From: an uncultured Flavobacteriales bacterium
Lineage (GTDB): Bacteria; Bacteroidota; Bacteroidia; Flavobacteriales_E; Vicingaceae
Reading direction: 5' to 3'
DNA length: 5,906 nt
Assembly (NCBI GenBank): GCA_937925525.1
Contig: CALALS010000028.1
Span: 1 to 5,906 of the forward strand
Each line of letters starts with the position of its first letter. The stretch's first letter is position 1. The translations under genes and the position numbers were made by a program. The notes beneath the pieces are model-generated. The model was not told the DNA's origin. It did no database searches and saw only the letters and a program-made list of their open reading frames with translations. Of this stretch, positions 5,492-5,906 are shown piece by piece.

Positions 5492-5523
5492 TTAGATTTT
5501 TAGGCATCCCTAAACTATCTTTG
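5492..5523 (+). promoter_or_regulatory. Bacteroidota-type promoter of the DtxR/MntR gene
   Basis: TATCTTTG (5516-5523) fits the TAnnTTTG -7 consensus. A weak TTAG (5492-5495) lies 20 bases upstream in the -33 position. The -7 element is 7 bases from the ATG, as at pyrD, and the bases after it again begin TGG. The metal box 5499-5514 sits between the two elements. Confidence 0.6.
5499..5514. promoter_or_regulatory. DtxR/MntR-type operator TTTAGG-CATC-CCTAAA
   Basis: Perfect 6-bp inverted half-sites are separated by 4 bases. The TTAGG-n4-CCTAA spacing equals that in the classical DtxR/IdeR box. The site ends one base before the -7 element of the metalloregulator gene, so a bound repressor would block the promoter. 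That implies metal-dependent autoregulation. Confidence 0.65.
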
Positions 5524-5530
5524 TGGCTTC

Positions 5531-5906
5531 ATGGAAAAGCCACCCTTACATAGCATCTCAGAAGAGAATTATTTAAAGGCCATTTTTGCCCTCACTCCTA
5601 CTTCACCGACTGGAGTTTCTACTAACGATATTGCTAAACGATTAGACACCAAAGCAGCATCGGTTACCGACATGATTAAGAAGTTGGCGGACAAAAAACT
5701 GGTGAACTATAAAAAGTATCAGGGCGTAAAATTGACCAATGAAGGAAAAAAAGTTGCCATCAGCACGTTGCGTAAGCACAGACTATGGGAATACTTTTTA
5801 GTAGAGAAGCTACATTTTAAATGGGATGAAGTACATGAAATTGCCGAATATCTAGAACACATCAACTCTGATGTATTGATAAACCGACTGGATGATTTTC
5901 TGGGAA
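5531..5906 (+). CDS. DtxR/MntR-family metal-dependent transcriptional regulator (3' end beyond window)
   Basis: 125 codons are visible before the window ends; full-length relatives have roughly 140 to 220 residues. Residues 8-66 are the winged HTH (ISEENYLKAIF at 9-19, recognition region KAASVTDMIKKL at 41-52, wing to YQGVKLT at 63-69). Residues 82-125 begin the metal-binding and dimerisation domain, with the family signature RKHRLWEYFL and DEVHEIAEYLEH. By alignment from memory to DtxR, His83, Glu87 and His102 fill the ancillary site. Glu106, Glu109 and His110 fill the other site, where DtxR has Cys102, Glu105 and His106. A Glu in place of that Cys is the arrangement in manganese-sensing MntR, so Mn(II) is the likelier co-repressor, though Fe(II) is possible. 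The ATG at 5531 follows the promoter closely. The box at 5499-5514 suggests autoregulation. Target transport genes are not in the window. Confidence 0.92.
   Translation, partial: MEKPPLHSISEENYLKAIFALTPTSPTGVSTNDIAKRLDTKAASVTDMIKKLADKKLVNYKKYQGVKLTNEGKKVAISTLRKHRLWEYFLVEKLHFKWDEVHEIAEYLEHINSDVLINRLDDFLG

Noticed and set aside
1..5906. CRISPR array, tRNA or rRNA genes, insertion-sequence transposase
   Set aside because: No regularly spaced repeats, cloverleaf, rRNA signature or transposase motif was seen on either strand.

Overview
The window looks like a chromosomal segment of a Bacteroidota bacterium (Flavobacteriia or Chitinophagia-like). The base composition is AT-rich. Two start sites sit just behind the Bacteroidota -7 promoter consensus TAnnTTTG. 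The XRE regulator has the C-terminal strand typical of that phylum, and an intergenic repeat near the left end resembles one often seen there. No species can be named from this sequence alone.

Layout, left to right. (1) 2-253, plus strand: the last two membrane helices of a major-facilitator transporter, with an in-frame TAA just before them. (2) 254-497: a palindromic intergenic repeat (326-403) and AT-rich low-complexity sequence between convergent genes. (3) 498-1517, minus strand: pyrD, class 2 dihydroorotate dehydrogenase, with a near-consensus promoter only 7 bp from its ATG. (4) 1574-3557: a compact two-gene module on the minus strand, bracketed by inverted attC-like palindromes (1574-1638 and 3501-3557). 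It encodes a CD-NTase of the CdnE type (2570-3487) and a patatin-like phospholipase (1644-2570). This is the architecture of a minimal (type I) CBASS anti-phage system. (5) 3597-3659: an orphan copy of the 3' end of the XRE gene found further right. (6) 3650-4912, minus strand: an RhlE-type DEAD-box RNA helicase. (7) 5006-5329, minus strand: a small XRE-family regulator. (8) 5330-5530: a divergent control region with two good operator-like palindromes. (9) 5531 to the window end, plus strand: a DtxR/MntR-family metalloregulator, cut by the window edge.

The main finding is the CBASS module. In such systems phage infection activates the cyclase, its cyclic nucleotide activates the phospholipase, and membrane degradation aborts the infection. 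Here the cyclase reading frame is intact except for one amber codon (TAG, 2807-2809). That codon replaces a Tyr which, from my memory of the CdnE family, is conserved, and reading continues in the same frame for 78 more codons to a TAATG overlap with the phospholipase start. The module is therefore recently inactivated, suppressed, or carries a sequence error. An Asn at residue 177 aligns with the residue reported to give CdnE enzymes their pyrimidine preference, so the lost or latent signal was probably uridine-containing.

The flanking genes (pyrD, helicase, regulators) look like ordinary chromosomal genes. The module begins and ends within 6-13 bp of the inverted palindromes, which suggests a discrete cassette inserted between housekeeping neighbours.
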